Source: Purpureocillium takamizusanense (taxonomy: Eukaryota; Ascomycota; Sordariomycetes; Hypocreales; Ophiocordycipitaceae). From it: a stretch of DNA of 64,000 nucleotides. A program made the translations under genes and the position numbers. The stretch lies in the NCBI RefSeq assembly GCF_022605165.1, contig NC_063073.1:2631860-2695859 (forward strand), given 5' to 3'. Below are positions 1 to 12,564 of the stretch, piece after piece. The notes beneath the pieces were generated by a model, which made no database searches, had not been told where the DNA came from, and was given only the letters and a program-made list of their open reading frames with translations. The stretch's first letter is position 1. The number at the start of each line of letters is the position of its first letter.

Positions 1-212
1 TGTTGGTGGTGGCGGCAACCTACCTTCCACAACACCCTCTTCTCCATCTCCTTGTCCTCATCCGGGGCGCGCGCCTCGGGTCCAAGGCCTTTGACATGCG
101 ACAACGGCACGTCCGTCATGCTGCCCTGCTTCTCTGGCGTTTGCGTCGCGCCAGTATCGGCAACCTGGTGGATGTCGACCTTCTCGGACGAGTGAAGCGA
201 GCTCGCCCCCAT
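1..212 (-). CDS. MFS transporter, N-terminal fragment (cut by window edge)
   Basis: A minus-strand first exon runs from ATG at 212 to a splice donor at 23 (GTAGGT), giving 63 residues; the rest lies outside the window. The N-terminus is hydrophilic and acidic and ends with an EKRVLWK segment. This is the cytosolic lead-in seen just before the first membrane helix in the Dal5/anion:cation symporter group of the major facilitator superfamily, whose members carry allantoate, nicotinate, biotin and other carboxylates. Only this short stretch supports the call, so the family is tentative and the substrate unknown. Its upstream region (213 onward) carries CGGATCCG palindromes at 540 and 849, shared with the neighbouring PHB depolymerase and 3-hydroxyacyl-CoA dehydrogenase genes. 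Confidence 0.5.
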   Translation of the reverse strand, partial: MGASSLHSSEKVDIHQVADTGATQTPEKQGSMTDVPLSHVKGLGPEARAPDEDKEMEKRVLWKVGCRHHQ

Positions 213-539
213 CGTGGGCGACCGGTTGTTCGGTAGCAAAGAGGGGAAAGGTAAAAAAAATGTCGAAGGAGAGACCCTCCGTCGAAACGTCTGTGCACGC
301 GATGAGATTGCTGTGTCACAGAAATTGGGGTCGTTGAGATTAGGAGGAGGGGGGGCAACGGGTCTTGCGAACGTCAAAAACTTGAGGAAAGCTGCCAATG
401 ATGATATAGCCAACAGCCAACACTCCAAGCCACAGCAATTGAACCCTCCCAGCTTAATATTTGGGGAGAGAACGTGGTGAGAGAGATCGGTTCCGTCCCG
501 TCCCAGGCAGGGAGGACAGACAGCGCAGCAAGCAGGTCT

Positions 540-547
540 CGGATCCG
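540..547. promoter_or_regulatory. Putative Zn2Cys6 operator CGGATCCG (site 1)
   Basis: Perfect palindrome: two CGG triplets in inverted orientation separated by AT, the half-site arrangement bound by dimeric Zn(II)2Cys6 regulators. It lies about 330 bp upstream of the MFS start at 212. The same 8-mer recurs at 849, 4903, 4931 and 4954 and, by eye, nowhere else in the window. Binding is inferred. Confidence 0.5.
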
Positions 548-848
548 GGGCCACACCAGACGGCATCCAGGGGACTGACTACCTGAATTGAGCCTGGCCA
601 CACGCTCCACTCAATAGTCTACCCGGGGTAGGATGAACGCGGGGGCGGGGAAGCCGTGCTGGGCCGTGGTCATGGTGGTGTGGCCCCTGGAGGAAAGACA
701 TGCTCAACGTGGTTTCATCTAGCAAGCCATCAAGTGGAACACTGCTGATGGGCGTCTGATCCCGGGGACCGCGATGTGCGCGTCTCGATGGCTCTGGCTA
801 ATCAATGCCCAAGAGTAAGAGTAGTCACACAATTACCGTCTAGCCCAT

Positions 849-856
849 CGGATCCG
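849..856. promoter_or_regulatory. Putative Zn2Cys6 operator CGGATCCG (site 2)
   Basis: Second perfect CGG-AT-CCG palindrome in the divergent region between the MFS gene and the PHB depolymerase gene (start 1956). It has the same flanking 5' T as sites 1, 3 and 4. Function is inferred from shape and recurrence. Confidence 0.5.
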
Positions 857-1505
857 CCGCGGATGGTGTGGCCCTCCTGCAAGTAATGGATGCTCAGTAA
901 TGTTCCGCACCCCCCACGCCGCCCGCCTCGCGCGAAGCCCAGTACCGGCACTTGGCACCAAGCAAGCCCCTCCCTCCCTGCAGCCACCAATCGACAGTAC
1001 AGCTTCCAACGCGGTTCATCAGTCAGCGGTAGCGGGACGTCGCGTCGCGAAGCCAGCGAGTTGAGTCGACAAGGTCGAGACTGACTGGAACAGCGGTAGA
1101 CGCAGTCCATGCCGTCCCTGTGCTAGCCGGCACCACATCAGACCATCCATCATCAGCAGGCCCTGTCTGATCTCCGCACTCCACCGGGAACCTTGGCGGC
1201 CACACCCACAGGTCCAGTCGTCAACCGGATTGAGCTGGTGCGAGTGTTGGGGAACCTTGCCTGCCGAGGCAACAACACCTCTCTGTTCCTGTCATTTACC
1301 CGCTCCCGTCTAGGACTCATCCCGCCAACAACGCCTTGGCTTTTCTGGAGTCTAGCTTATTACCCTGGATTTTCTGTCGTGTCCTCCGCTCCAGAAATCT
1401 GATGTGCAGGCACTGCGGGGGAAAAGGCGCAGTTGGCGGCCTCGATCGCGGAAAGTCAAGTGGCGCCCTGCATGAAGCGGAGAGAATTCCGGCGCGATCG
1501 ATGAC

Positions 1506-1535
1506 AACCAGACCTCGGATAACCAGACCTCGGAT
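1506..1535. repeat. 15-bp tandem repeat with TCGGAT half-sites
   Basis: Two identical back-to-back copies of a 15-bp unit (1506-1520 and 1521-1535), each ending in CTCGGAT, followed by a partial AAC. The repeated TCGGAT matches the left half of the CGGATCCG palindromes nearby. It sits about 420 bp upstream of the PHB depolymerase start. Confidence 0.6.
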
Positions 1536-1955
1536 AACTAGCCCTCGTTCCTGTCAGCGTCCCTACTACGTAGCTAGACTCGGCTCCGAAGCGCATTTTG
1601 ACATCGCCGAGCATTGCGGTGTTACAACACCACAAGTGTCTGCTTCATCAAGGCGTAGCACGTACGCAGAATGGTAAGCCGTTACGACGACCGACATGAT
1701 GCAGGATTTTAGTTGTGGAGAGCAGGAGCGTGTAAGCGCCGTGACACGAGCCTGTACGTCATGAATACGAAGCAAATGTGTGCGTACAGAGTACGCAATA
1801 TCTAATCGTATCAGCATGTCCTGAGAGTAACCTACTTATTGATGACAACGACTGTGCTGACGCGACACTCTGACTCAATTCTCCCCTTTTCTCCAACCAT
1901 CACTCATTTCTGCAAGCACGGCTCATCAGCGAGGCCGTGGCGTCTTTGTTATACC

Positions 1956-3229
1956 ATGATCTGGCGCATCGTCGTTGCGTTGCTGCTATTGAGCTTCACG
2001 GCGCCGCCACCGGTGGTGCTAGCTGTGTCCCCCATCAGGGCCTATAATGTGGATCCGTCGTCCGTGTCCGTGTCTGGACTCTCGTCGGGCGGCTTCATGG
2101 CCGCGCAGCTTGGCGTCGCGTCCTCGGACGTGTTCAAGACCGGCTTCGGGGTATTTGCTGGCGGGCCCTACGATTGCGCGCGGAACCAGACCGTAGGTTA
2201 TTTTTACAGTGCCTTGTTGCGTGTGCCGCCTTTCAGTGTAGTATCGCATGCTGATAACAATGGCTGTGTGCAGTTCACCATGTGTGTGGGTAACCAAACG
2301 CCGTCCATCACGATCCCGACCGCCAACATGAGGGCCTGGAGCAGCAGCAAGGCGATCGCATCGGTAGAGAACTTGGCGTCGCGTCGCATCTTCATGCAAG
2401 TCGGGACGGCGGATTCGACCGTCGGCGTGAACCCGATGAAACAGCTCAGGGCCCAGTTGTCTGCGTTCGTTGATGACCCAGCTCATCAGGTGTCGTTTGT
2501 CACCCTCGACGGCGCCGCGCACGTGTTTCCCACAGACTTTGACGGCGAGGGCGATAATTCGTGCGGAGAGAGCGCCGAGCCGTGGATCAGCAACTGTCGC
2601 TACGACGGCGCTGGGGCGGTGCTCGGCTGGATGTATGGCGGCAACCTGACGGCTCGTAACGAGGGAAGCCCTACGGGCACCACGGTATCTTTCGATCAGA
2701 CTGGGGAGTTCGGGGCCCGGGGTTTGGACAGCACGGGCTACTTGTATGTCCCGTCGGCGTGCCAGCGCGGGGGGTCCAACAACAACCAGGTCTGTAGGCT
2801 CCACGTCGCGCTGCACGGGTGTCTGCAGAGCCACAGCCAGATCGGCTCCAAGTTCATGGACAACACTGGTTATAAGAAATGGGCCGGTAAGCTCTTGCTT
2901 TCTCATATAAACCAAGCCCGTGAGCCGTGTTCTAGATTGGAGAAAGTGCTGACTTGCACAGACACAAACAACATCATTATCCTGTTCCCACAGGCCAAGG
3001 TGGACAATTCACAGCACATCATCTGGAATGGCATACCGATCCCCAACGCCAGTGCCTGCTGGGACTGGGTCGGATGGTACGGCGCAGACGCGGATCAAAG
3101 AGGTGGTAAGTGGGCTTCGCTCTGCTAAGAGTTCGCCGGACAGCATACTGACTGGCTTTTCGAGTAGGCACGGAAATGGCTGCCATCGTGAACCAAGTCC
3201 GGGCCATCGTCCGCGGCTTCGATGGGTGA
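1956..3229 (+). CDS. Secreted poly(3-hydroxybutyrate) depolymerase
   Basis: Exons 1956-2192, 2274-2886, 2962-3105 and 3168-3229 give 351 residues. The start at 1956 was chosen because it opens directly with a signal peptide (hydrophobic core at residues 6-23); the frame stays open upstream to 1839 but adds no credible leader. The order of conserved segments matches the single-domain fungal PHB depolymerases of the Penicillium funiculosum type. The nucleophile is Ser43 in GLSSGG, the acid Asp126 in GTADSTVG and the base His162 in AAHVFPTD, all in one alpha/beta-hydrolase fold. The enzyme should hydrolyse extracellular poly(3-hydroxybutyrate) to 3-hydroxybutyrate and short oligomers. The adjacent 3-hydroxyacyl-CoA dehydrogenase, transporter and regulator fit use of those products. 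Introns 1 (81 nt) and 2 (75 nt) are stop-free and in frame, so they are easy to miss. Related esterases act on acetylxylan or feruloyl esters, but the match here is to the true depolymerases. Confidence 0.9.
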
Positions 3230-3523
3230 AACGTGACGTGACGACAGCCTGGGGGCATTTCGCCTCGTATATTTATTGCGCATACTAAACCAAGCTGCAT
3301 AGAACAAGGCTCTAAGCTATAGAAACCATGGCGAAGTATAGACTCCTAGCACCCCAAGGTGATGTTTCGGTTGCTTAAAGCAAAATGACATGATGGTGCA
3401 TTCCACGGCGAGGCGCGCAGGCACTGCCACAGACAGGACCGAACGAGACATTTTGCATACTACTACATGGTTCACGAGGCTTCTCTAGACCAAGACGCCC
3501 GAAAACGGGTCAGGAAATGTTCG

Positions 3524-4759
3524 CTACGCTGATGCTAGATCGCTGTACGTGTAAAATCCCTGACCGCTCTTGACGCCGAGATGGCCCTTCTGCACGAAGC
3601 GACTCAGGTACTGCTGCGGCTGCATGGGAATGTCGCCGCGCGCGGCAGCGTAATGCTGCTCAATGTCAAGAACGACATCCAGACCGACAATGTCCATGAG
3701 CTCAAAGGGTCCCTTGGCCGTCTGGAGCACGCCACGGAAGATGCTGTCAATCTCCTGGGGGGTCCCTGCGCCTTCCGAGGCCGCGAGCAGCGCCTCGCGC
3801 TTTATCGCCGCCCAGATCCTACATACGGCCACGCCATATCAGCCAGTACTCCTTGCGTTTGTTTGACAGCGAGAAGGTGAAACGTACCTATTGTAGATGT
3901 ATCCCATAGAATCCGTCCTGACGTGGAATGGCGAGAAGCCATGCTCTGCACACCGCATCATCATTACTTCCACCAACGAGGGATCGGTGTTGTCATGACC
4001 CATGATCTCAATCACTGAGCCTGCGTTAGGTGACTCGCTGCTGGCACGGGTCGGGCGGAGACAAACCTGTCGTTTCCGGTGGCCAATCTGAGGATGGGTA
4101 TGGGTGGTTAGGAGGGTTCATGTTGTTGTATGGGGACTGAAATTATCGGGGTCTGCTGGTCTGTACTACTCACAAGTGTGCGCGCTCAGAACGCGTGTTG
4201 AATGCCTGAGCTCAAGGCCGTCGAGAATCTCCTTACACGAGTAGCTGCTGGAGTTGGACGCGATAATGGTATCCTCTGGTGCCAGCCCGTCGAGCTCCGA
4301 CATGACCTGCTGCTTCAACGACAGCCTCTCTGGGACACACTGGACGGTGACGACAACAAACGCGCCGAGGAGGTCAGCAAATTCGTGCGCCCTCGGATGC
4401 GCGAGACACGGCCGACGGCACGCATACCTCTACAACAAGCCAAGAGTCTTGCAATGCCTCGGCCAGGGCGCTTGGGGCGTGCGTTCGTATTGTGCCGAAG
4501 CCATCGCTGGCTTTCGACTCGGCGCGAAACTTCTGGACAGCCTCGACGCTGGCGGTGAGTTGTCTCGGGGCCGCGTCAATGAGATGGACGTCCTTGCCCC
4601 TGCTTGACCACTGATGAAACATTCCTGTTAGCCTAGCCGTGCGTACCTCTCTCTCTCTTCATCGTGGATTCAGTGCTAGAGTAATACCATGTACGCCAGT
4701 CGCCGGCCTTGGGAGCCGGCGCCGAGGACCGCGACTGCGGATCTAATTGTGCGCGCCAT
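3524..4759 (-). CDS. 3-hydroxyacyl-CoA dehydrogenase
   Basis: Six exons (4759-4688, 4610-4428, 4339-4174, 4087-4067, 4020-3888, 3818-3524) give 289 residues; one exon is only 21 nt. The N-terminus holds the Rossmann NAD motif GAGSQG (residues 13-18) followed by a second strand ending in VHLID. The middle contains SNSSSYS and the SAHTYWPP segment that carries the usual catalytic His. The C-terminus has the helical 3HCDH domain and ends near GQGFYTY. The expected reaction is NAD-dependent oxidation of 3-hydroxybutyryl-CoA or a similar L-3-hydroxyacyl-CoA to the 3-ketoacyl-CoA. It is convergent with the PHB depolymerase (294-bp gap), and three CGGATCCG palindromes lie 143-202 bp upstream of its start. 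Lambda-crystallin or L-gulonate dehydrogenases share the fold and are the main alternative. Confidence 0.85.
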
Positions 4760-5410
4760 CGCAGGACACATTTTTCGCTACACGCAAGCAATGACACAAA
4801 TGTCCTTTGTATTGCAGCCGCGGCTGATTTAATTTATGATGAGGTTTGTCTTTTGTTTGTCGTGTGTCCAGGCCGGATCTGTCTGCCTGCCTACCTTGTT
4901 GTCGGATCCGAGTTTGCACTTTGAATGGGTCGGATCCGAGTAGGCGCTGTACACGGATCCGATACAACACTCGTCGTCTCTGATGCGCAATTCTTTTAGC
5001 TCAACTAGCTTCCAAGGTAATGGGGGCCTCTATGGAACTGTTTTTTTTTAGTGTTTGGAGCTCATGCGCGCGGTGACGGAACCTTGTTTCCCCACGGGGT
5101 ACGGTTTCTTCGCCGGCCTGGACGCGCTGTGTCAACGGCTTGACCCGTCGTTCCAGCTAGTGAAGATGGATTGGATGGATGTCTTTGCGCCCGCAAACTT
5201 ACCAGTGCGGATCCTAAAGAGACCCGTCGTAATAAGGACGCTCGGGAGTCGAGTCTGATTGGCATGCGGGCCGCATGGACCGCTGCACATAGCAGGCAGA
5301 GTCGCCCACAATGCTCGATGCTGCGGCCTGGGGGGAACACGGGAGCGCGCGTCCGTGAAACAGACGAAGCGCTCTATTCAGGTCTGGGGTTTGTCATTGA
5401 GCCTTTTGTG
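4760..5410. other. Upstream region of the 3-hydroxyacyl-CoA dehydrogenase gene
   Basis: No recognisable gene. It contains the cluster of three CGG-AT-CCG palindromes at 4902-4962 and the 3' flank of the Zn2Cys6 regulator. Confidence 0.6.
4902..4962. promoter_or_regulatory. Cluster of three CGGATCCG palindromes (sites 3-5)
   Basis: TCGGATCCGA at 4902-4911 and again at 4930-4939, then ACGGATCCGA at 4953-4962: three inverted CGG pairs within 61 bp, placed 143-202 bp upstream of the 3-hydroxyacyl-CoA dehydrogenase ATG (4759). The density and promoter position suggest an operator for a Zn2Cys6 dimer, most simply the regulator encoded next door at 5411-7694. Site shape and spacing are seen; binding is inferred. 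Confidence 0.6.
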
Positions 5411-7694
5411 TTATTCTGCGTACTGTGCTTGCAAATCTACGTACGGGTCTTGGTGCAGACCGGCCCCATCGCCCGGTGCCTTTTGCTGAGAAAACCTGTT
5501 CCTCGCAGCCTGGACTGACTTGGAACTCTGGGGAAGCTGGCCGAGGGTTTGCTCCAGTGTCGCCAGGAGGCTGGTGTGAGACTCGACGCTGATCTTACCT
5601 AGCGCCAGGTGGCGGTCAATCGCCTTTCGCATCAACTGGACGCTCGCGACGACATGGTGCGGGTACGGGTCCATGGAGATGAGCGGCACTGTAATGACCG
5701 CGTCTGTTGCGTCACCGTCTACGTCCCCGGGGCTACTGCTGCTGCCAACGGAGCTGCTCTTGAAACTCAGCGTGAAAGTGTTGTGGAGGCCAAAAACGAG
5801 GGTGTTCATGACTGCGTTTTCGGCGTCGGCAGTCGCGGTGCTGAGGCCGGGCAAGAGGTCGTAGCGGCCCGTAGCTTCGATAATGTCCTCGAGCATAAGT
5901 ATGCTGAGGTGGTAGTGCAACATCAATGAGTCTGACCCTGCGATTAGCACAACCCGCGCGTTTCGTGACGAGGGATCAGGGTCTCAGGCTTACACCAGCG
6001 TAGCTTCGTCTGTTGCTCCAGAAACTGCATCCGCCTCTGGCACTGCTCCAGCGGCTGGCGATATGTATCGTTGAAGTGCTGCATAGACTCGGTGACGCGA
6101 CTGTAGCCCTTGAGGACCTCGGACTCGTCGTGACCGTCCCTGAGTGCTTCTTTAAACACGGCCGTGAGCTTCCAGGCGAGCAGCTTCCAAGACGTTCCGT
6201 TCGCAATGATCTGGTTCGCCCGATCGTCTGTCATCTCGAGCAGGCCATCAACCCGCCAATCGTGGGTGGTCTCTTCGAACATCTTGGCTCCGGTCCTCAC
6301 GAGTCGCCAGGGCAGCTCGGCTTCGAAGCCGAAGAGTCCCGACGAGAGAAGAGACCGGCAGTTGAGCGTGAGAGATGCGGACGTGTCAAAGGTCAAGGCG
6401 GCCCAGTAGGCGATGCTCTCGGCGGCGATGAAGTCGGACGTGCCGATGGACTCGGGGCTGGTGCAGATGGCCTTGTTGGACTTGAGGGACGACGGCGACA
6501 CCTTGGAGCCGCTGAATTGTAGGTTGCGCTGCCTCGCTCGTAGGGTCTGGATCTGCTGAAGGGCCGCATGGACGCAAGCCTGGCCGGATATGCCATCCAT
6601 TTCTTCATCTTCGTGTATGCCAGCCGGTATGGGCGTGAGTGCGAACAGGAAGAGAGCCAACATGGATCGGTATGACGGCCGGTTGATGACGCGCAACATG
6701 TCCCTTCTCGCATGTCGCCAGAGCGCGTGAATGGCATTCCGATGGCATTGATCGGGATCTGTCTTGCTGGAACTCAGCGGCAACCACCGGGCCGAGAATG
6801 CAGCAATCGTGTTTTGCAAAGACTCGTCGATTAGGCCATCTCGGGGGCTCTGTTGCCGCCGGTCCATCAGGGGCAATGCTTCGTCCTCTGATGCATCCGT
6901 CATCCATGCGTCGAGACGGCTGCAAATGGCGGCTATGCTGGCATGCTTCTCGGCAAGACTGTTTTCGCCCAGCCTGATGATCGTTGTTGTCCTTTGACTC
7001 AGCAAGTCGGTCGACATAATAGCCACGACGATGACGGAATTTACTCACAGAAACGGGCACCCATGTCTGCCCATCCAAGAGCCAAAAACGGCATCAAACC
7101 CACGGTCGTAGATGACCTGAAGGGACGCCCTGCTCACCAAGCCAGTGGCTTCTAGGCTGTACGCTGTGGAAACGGTGTCTGTGGGAGAGCGCACAATGAG
7201 TGATGATGTCGTCCTGCACCGGTCATCGTCACGCATAGAGGCAGGGCCACCGATGGCAGCCCAGTCTACCATGCCGAGAATGCTGCTGTCCGAGGCCCCG
7301 ACCTTGGGGCTGAGAGCTCCCATGTCTCGCGAGGCGGCACCGCCATCGGTCGTTGACGATGTGGCGGAATGGCGGCGTTGTTGGTTGCGCTTCCCCAGCG
7401 GTGCCTTTTTCGGCCCAGCAGCGCCCTTGTTGATGTCCTTCATCCACTGCGAGAGACGTGTGTTCGCTTGAGCTTCGACTGTGTGGCTGATGGCTGGCCA
7501 GGGCGGGGACGTACCTTGAAGGTGCACTGCTTGTTTCGGTTCTGGCATCGCGTGCAGGTCCCGGGCTCGTCATCTCGGGTGCCCTGGCTGAGGGCGTCGC
7601 AACCCACACGCGAGCGACGGCATTCATCACAGCTGGAGAATTGTGTGCGACGACGAGCGACGCCGACGTTTCGCGACGGGCCCCGGGCCGGCAT
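5411..7694 (-). CDS. Zn(II)2Cys6 transcription factor
   Basis: Exons 7694-7515, 7446-7049, 6997-5994 and 5937-5411 give 702 residues. A zinc cluster at the N-terminus has Cys22, 25, 32, 47, 50 and 57, i.e. C-x2-C-x6-C-x14-C-x2-C-x6-C. The 14-residue loop between the third and fourth Cys is longer than the usual 5-9 and recalls AlcR-type clusters. Basic residues surround it (RRSR, KVRPR after the cluster). The remaining 600 residues are mainly helical and resemble the fungal middle-homology region without clear motifs. It should be a nuclear DNA-binding regulator. It is the only regulator near the PHB depolymerase and 3-hydroxyacyl-CoA dehydrogenase genes, whose promoters share CGG-AT-CCG palindromes. 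I infer that it controls them; this is untested. Confidence 0.85.
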
Positions 7695-8535
7695 GTCGAG
7701 CCTCTTCCCAGCCGTGACGACAGGCGAACGACCAGATGTCTACCAGGCGACGGGCAGAGACCCCATGTCGGTCAGCCAGACACGAGGCTATCTCAAGCGA
7801 CGACGCGTTGGATAGGATATGGGCGGTGGGAGTAGTAGGTTGTAAAAAGGGCCACAGGGGTCATGTATGCAAATCATGGGGAAGATGTCGTTGTGGGCTC
7901 GGTTGTGCGACTGGGGCAACAAGGCCGCATCCATCATGCTTCCAGGATCAGCAGATGGAGCTGCTAGCAGCACTACTATTACCTGGGGAACTTGGCGCGT
8001 CACCCACCTGGACGCACATGGAGGGGTTTGTGACGCTTTACTTAGGGGGGGCGCTGGGCACCGCCTGTGGAGCGAGCCCCTGGCCCGTTGCCTGCCGTAC
8101 AGTTCTGCTCATGACTGCGTACTTCATTCTGGCGCGTTATACGGCTGCGACATACATACATCAACCGCGCGTCAAATGATCTTCTGGGCTGGAAGCCTCG
8201 CTGGCGGGACGAGTTGGCTGCACCACCACCTAAGAACGACCCCGTCAGCTTTCCCCAACCAGCCGACATGAATTTGATGGGGCCGCGGTCGCGTGGGCTG
8301 GAGATTCCCCGCGCGCCGCCTTCAGTGCGGGGTAAGAACTTTGACAGGATGGAGCGGACTTGCGAGGCCCGTCGATTTGTTTGTTGCTGCAGGGGCAGCC
8401 GTCTTACTCCTTATCGTGTCACACGTGGCTGTCAAGACACCCATCGCCTGCATGCAGAGCGCCCGCTGTGTTCCTCTATTGCTTTACTTATGCTTTTCCA
8501 TGCCCTGTCTGGCTGCTGCTGCCGCTGCACCTTTA
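7695..8535. other. Intergenic region without a recognisable gene
   Basis: Upstream of the Zn2Cys6 regulator and downstream of the paraoxonase-like gene. Several open frames occur here but none has recognisable protein character. No CGGATCCG palindrome is present, so self-regulation through that site is not indicated. Confidence 0.5.
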
Positions 8536-10008
8536 TTACAGATCAACATCCACGGCGGCAATGTTCTTGGACAAGAAGCCCGTCACAAACAAGCGAGCCC
8601 GTCGTGGCGCCCCCTTGTGCTTGGCCGGATCAGCCGCCACCAGCACTGCGCTGCTCGCGCTCCGCACTCTCGACCCGTCATCCTCAAACAGCAGCTGCTT
8701 CTTCCATCCCGACTTATTATTAGTGGTGGTGCTGTCATCCGGCGACGCCTTCCAGACCATGATGGGCTCGGTCCCCTCGGGGTCTCGGATGGTGCGCGGC
8801 ATGTCGACGGCGCGCGTCAGACCGCAGAGCACGAACCCGCTGCTGTCGTTGGCCTCGTCCGTGGCAAAGGGGTCGGAAAAGTAGCTCGGGTTGTCTATGA
8901 TGGAGTCGAATTGAATCGTCTCGAACAGCTCGATGCCCTGTGGTGTGGTCGTGGTCCTCGGCGAGCGCGAGGAAGACCCATTGACGACCCTGCCCAAGTG
9001 CATGGCGCCGCTGCAGCAGCTCACGACCGCAATCTCGTCGGGCTTTCGTCCATGGCCGAGACCATTGTTGTTATGCAGGTTGTCGAGAGCAACCCATGCC
9101 TGGACACCTTGCGTATCATCATCACCGGGCTTGGACTTGGGCTTGTCGTCTTCTTCAACTGCGAGCGAAAACTCGACGTAGATGGTGCTCGACCACTTGG
9201 CTGCCCTGCTGAGGTCTTCAAGACTCCTCATCGGCCCCTCCTTGTAGTAATGGTCGTTGGTGACGAAGAAGGACGTCGGAGACAGGGCGTAGACGTCGTT
9301 GGGCGTGTCGATAAGGGCGTCCCACACGGAGCGGAGGTGCTGCGCCGAGTCCGAACCGAGCACATGGTGGAAAATCTCCACCACGGAGCGGCTTTTGGGG
9401 GCGGATGAGTTGCCCTTGACGAAGTGGTCGCGGTTGGGAACGTGATTGACGGCAAAGATGTAGACTGCCTCGCCTGGCGCGCGTTGGGGGTCATCTATGA
9501 CGTCGATGCCGTGTGTCACAAACGGCCCGTCAAATCCCTCCAGCCGCAGCGCTTGAACCGCGAGACTCTAATAAGAAGGCGACGTAAGTATTGACAATCG
9601 ACAAAGATTCAGGAATCAGGGCTGGCCTGTGTCATTTATATCATTACTTACCTTGGGGTCGATGACCTTGAGTGTCCCACGCGTCGCATTAGTCAAGACT
9701 TCCGGGCTGTCAAGGATCGTCAGGGGCGGGAACCAACGATGCCTAACGGTGGCGTCGTTTTCGCATGCCGTGAACAACAGCCCGCTGGCCTGGTGATGGT
9801 GGAGGTCTTCGCAGTGCGTCGTCTGCTCAATCAGTGACAATGTCCGTCCGGCCGCCAAGACTGTGCGACCAGGGCGGCGGAAGAATCCAAAAACCACGGC
9901 TGTTTGGTGCGCGGTTGGGCCCACGAGGTAGGCGACCAGGGCTACCAACAGCAGCGACACCAGGTACGGCGCCGTGAGAAACGAGCGCCTATTATTAGCG
10001 GTAGGCAT
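8536..10008 (-). CDS. Paraoxonase/arylesterase-like membrane-anchored protein
   Basis: Exons 10008-9652 and 9567-8536 give 462 residues. Residues 14-33 form a single hydrophobic helix (signal anchor), after which the chain is probably lumenal or extracellular. The body shows features of the serum-paraoxonase six-bladed propeller family: THGIDVIDD, YIFAVNH, and ALSPTSFFVTNDHYY, where Asn and Asp/His residues line the calcium and lactone site in animal enzymes. Fungal members are usually annotated as arylesterase/paraoxonase, and lactonase activity is plausible. Exon 1 also contains a YLVG-rich leader and a TACEND segment typical of the first blade. It lies beside the carboxylesterase and one gene away from the PHB depolymerase group. 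Substrate unknown. Confidence 0.75.
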
Positions 10009-10699
10009 TGCAAATTGACAAAGATGCTCAGATGAGGATGGGAGTTGGCAGCAATGCGCGCGCCTTGTTGCCCCGTTGATGCTGGGGCTCAGCAGCAGTC
10101 CAGTCACCTTGGGAAGATCGTGTGACGAGAGCGTAATAACGCGCGGGAGGAAGAAGCTGCACGTCGAAAGGGGGCTTGCGTACTATGTTGCCGAGGTCCC
10201 GCAGGTCTCATCCTGTCTGGTTGCTCCACACGAGCTGCCCTCATCAATTGGAACCGACCGGGTTCCAACTGGACGAGATGCAGATTTTGGGAGTTTAATT
10301 AAGCATGCTTGCGAGATGCATGAGGAGTAAGTAGGTGGGTGAAGAGCTGAATCCCATTCGGGTTACCTGCAATTCCAATGGCGGGCGCGTCTTTGTTGGA
10401 GGAGATGGTCGAGAACTGCCAGAGAGAGTGGCGTTATACTCCCGCTGTCATGGAGCCAGTGAGGGCGGGGATGTTACTAGTTACCACCACCCACAGGTAC
10501 AGTAACATAGGCAACAGCTGCATCATCAGCGAGTATTCTGCGCTTGTCAACATGCAACACCAAACAATCATCACTTTTGACCCATCCCATATCTCCAGGG
10601 TCGCTCGCACACACAGACAACATCTGTTTATTAGTGAACATCATTGTGCAAGCTATGTACTTTTGTACAGCGGAATTCATTGGGATAATGGCCGGCTGG
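10009..10699. other. Intergenic region without a recognisable gene
   Basis: Lies between the 5' end of the paraoxonase-like gene and the 3' end of the carboxylesterase. I see no gene, repeat or site that I can support. Confidence 0.5.

Positions 10700-12564
<1,865 letters not shown>

Larger units (their letters stand above)
213..1955. other. Shared upstream region between the MFS and PHB depolymerase genes
   Basis: This 1.7-kb divergent intergenic region has no reading frame I can recognise as a gene. It holds two CGGATCCG palindromes (540-547 and 849-856) and a 15-bp tandem repeat at 1506-1535 whose units each contain TCGGAT. Confidence 0.7.

Noticed and set aside
2019..2915. 298-codon open frame antisense to the PHB depolymerase
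   Set aside because: It is a shadow: the plus strand has a full conserved enzyme with canonical introns, and the antisense protein is low-complexity and unrecognisable.
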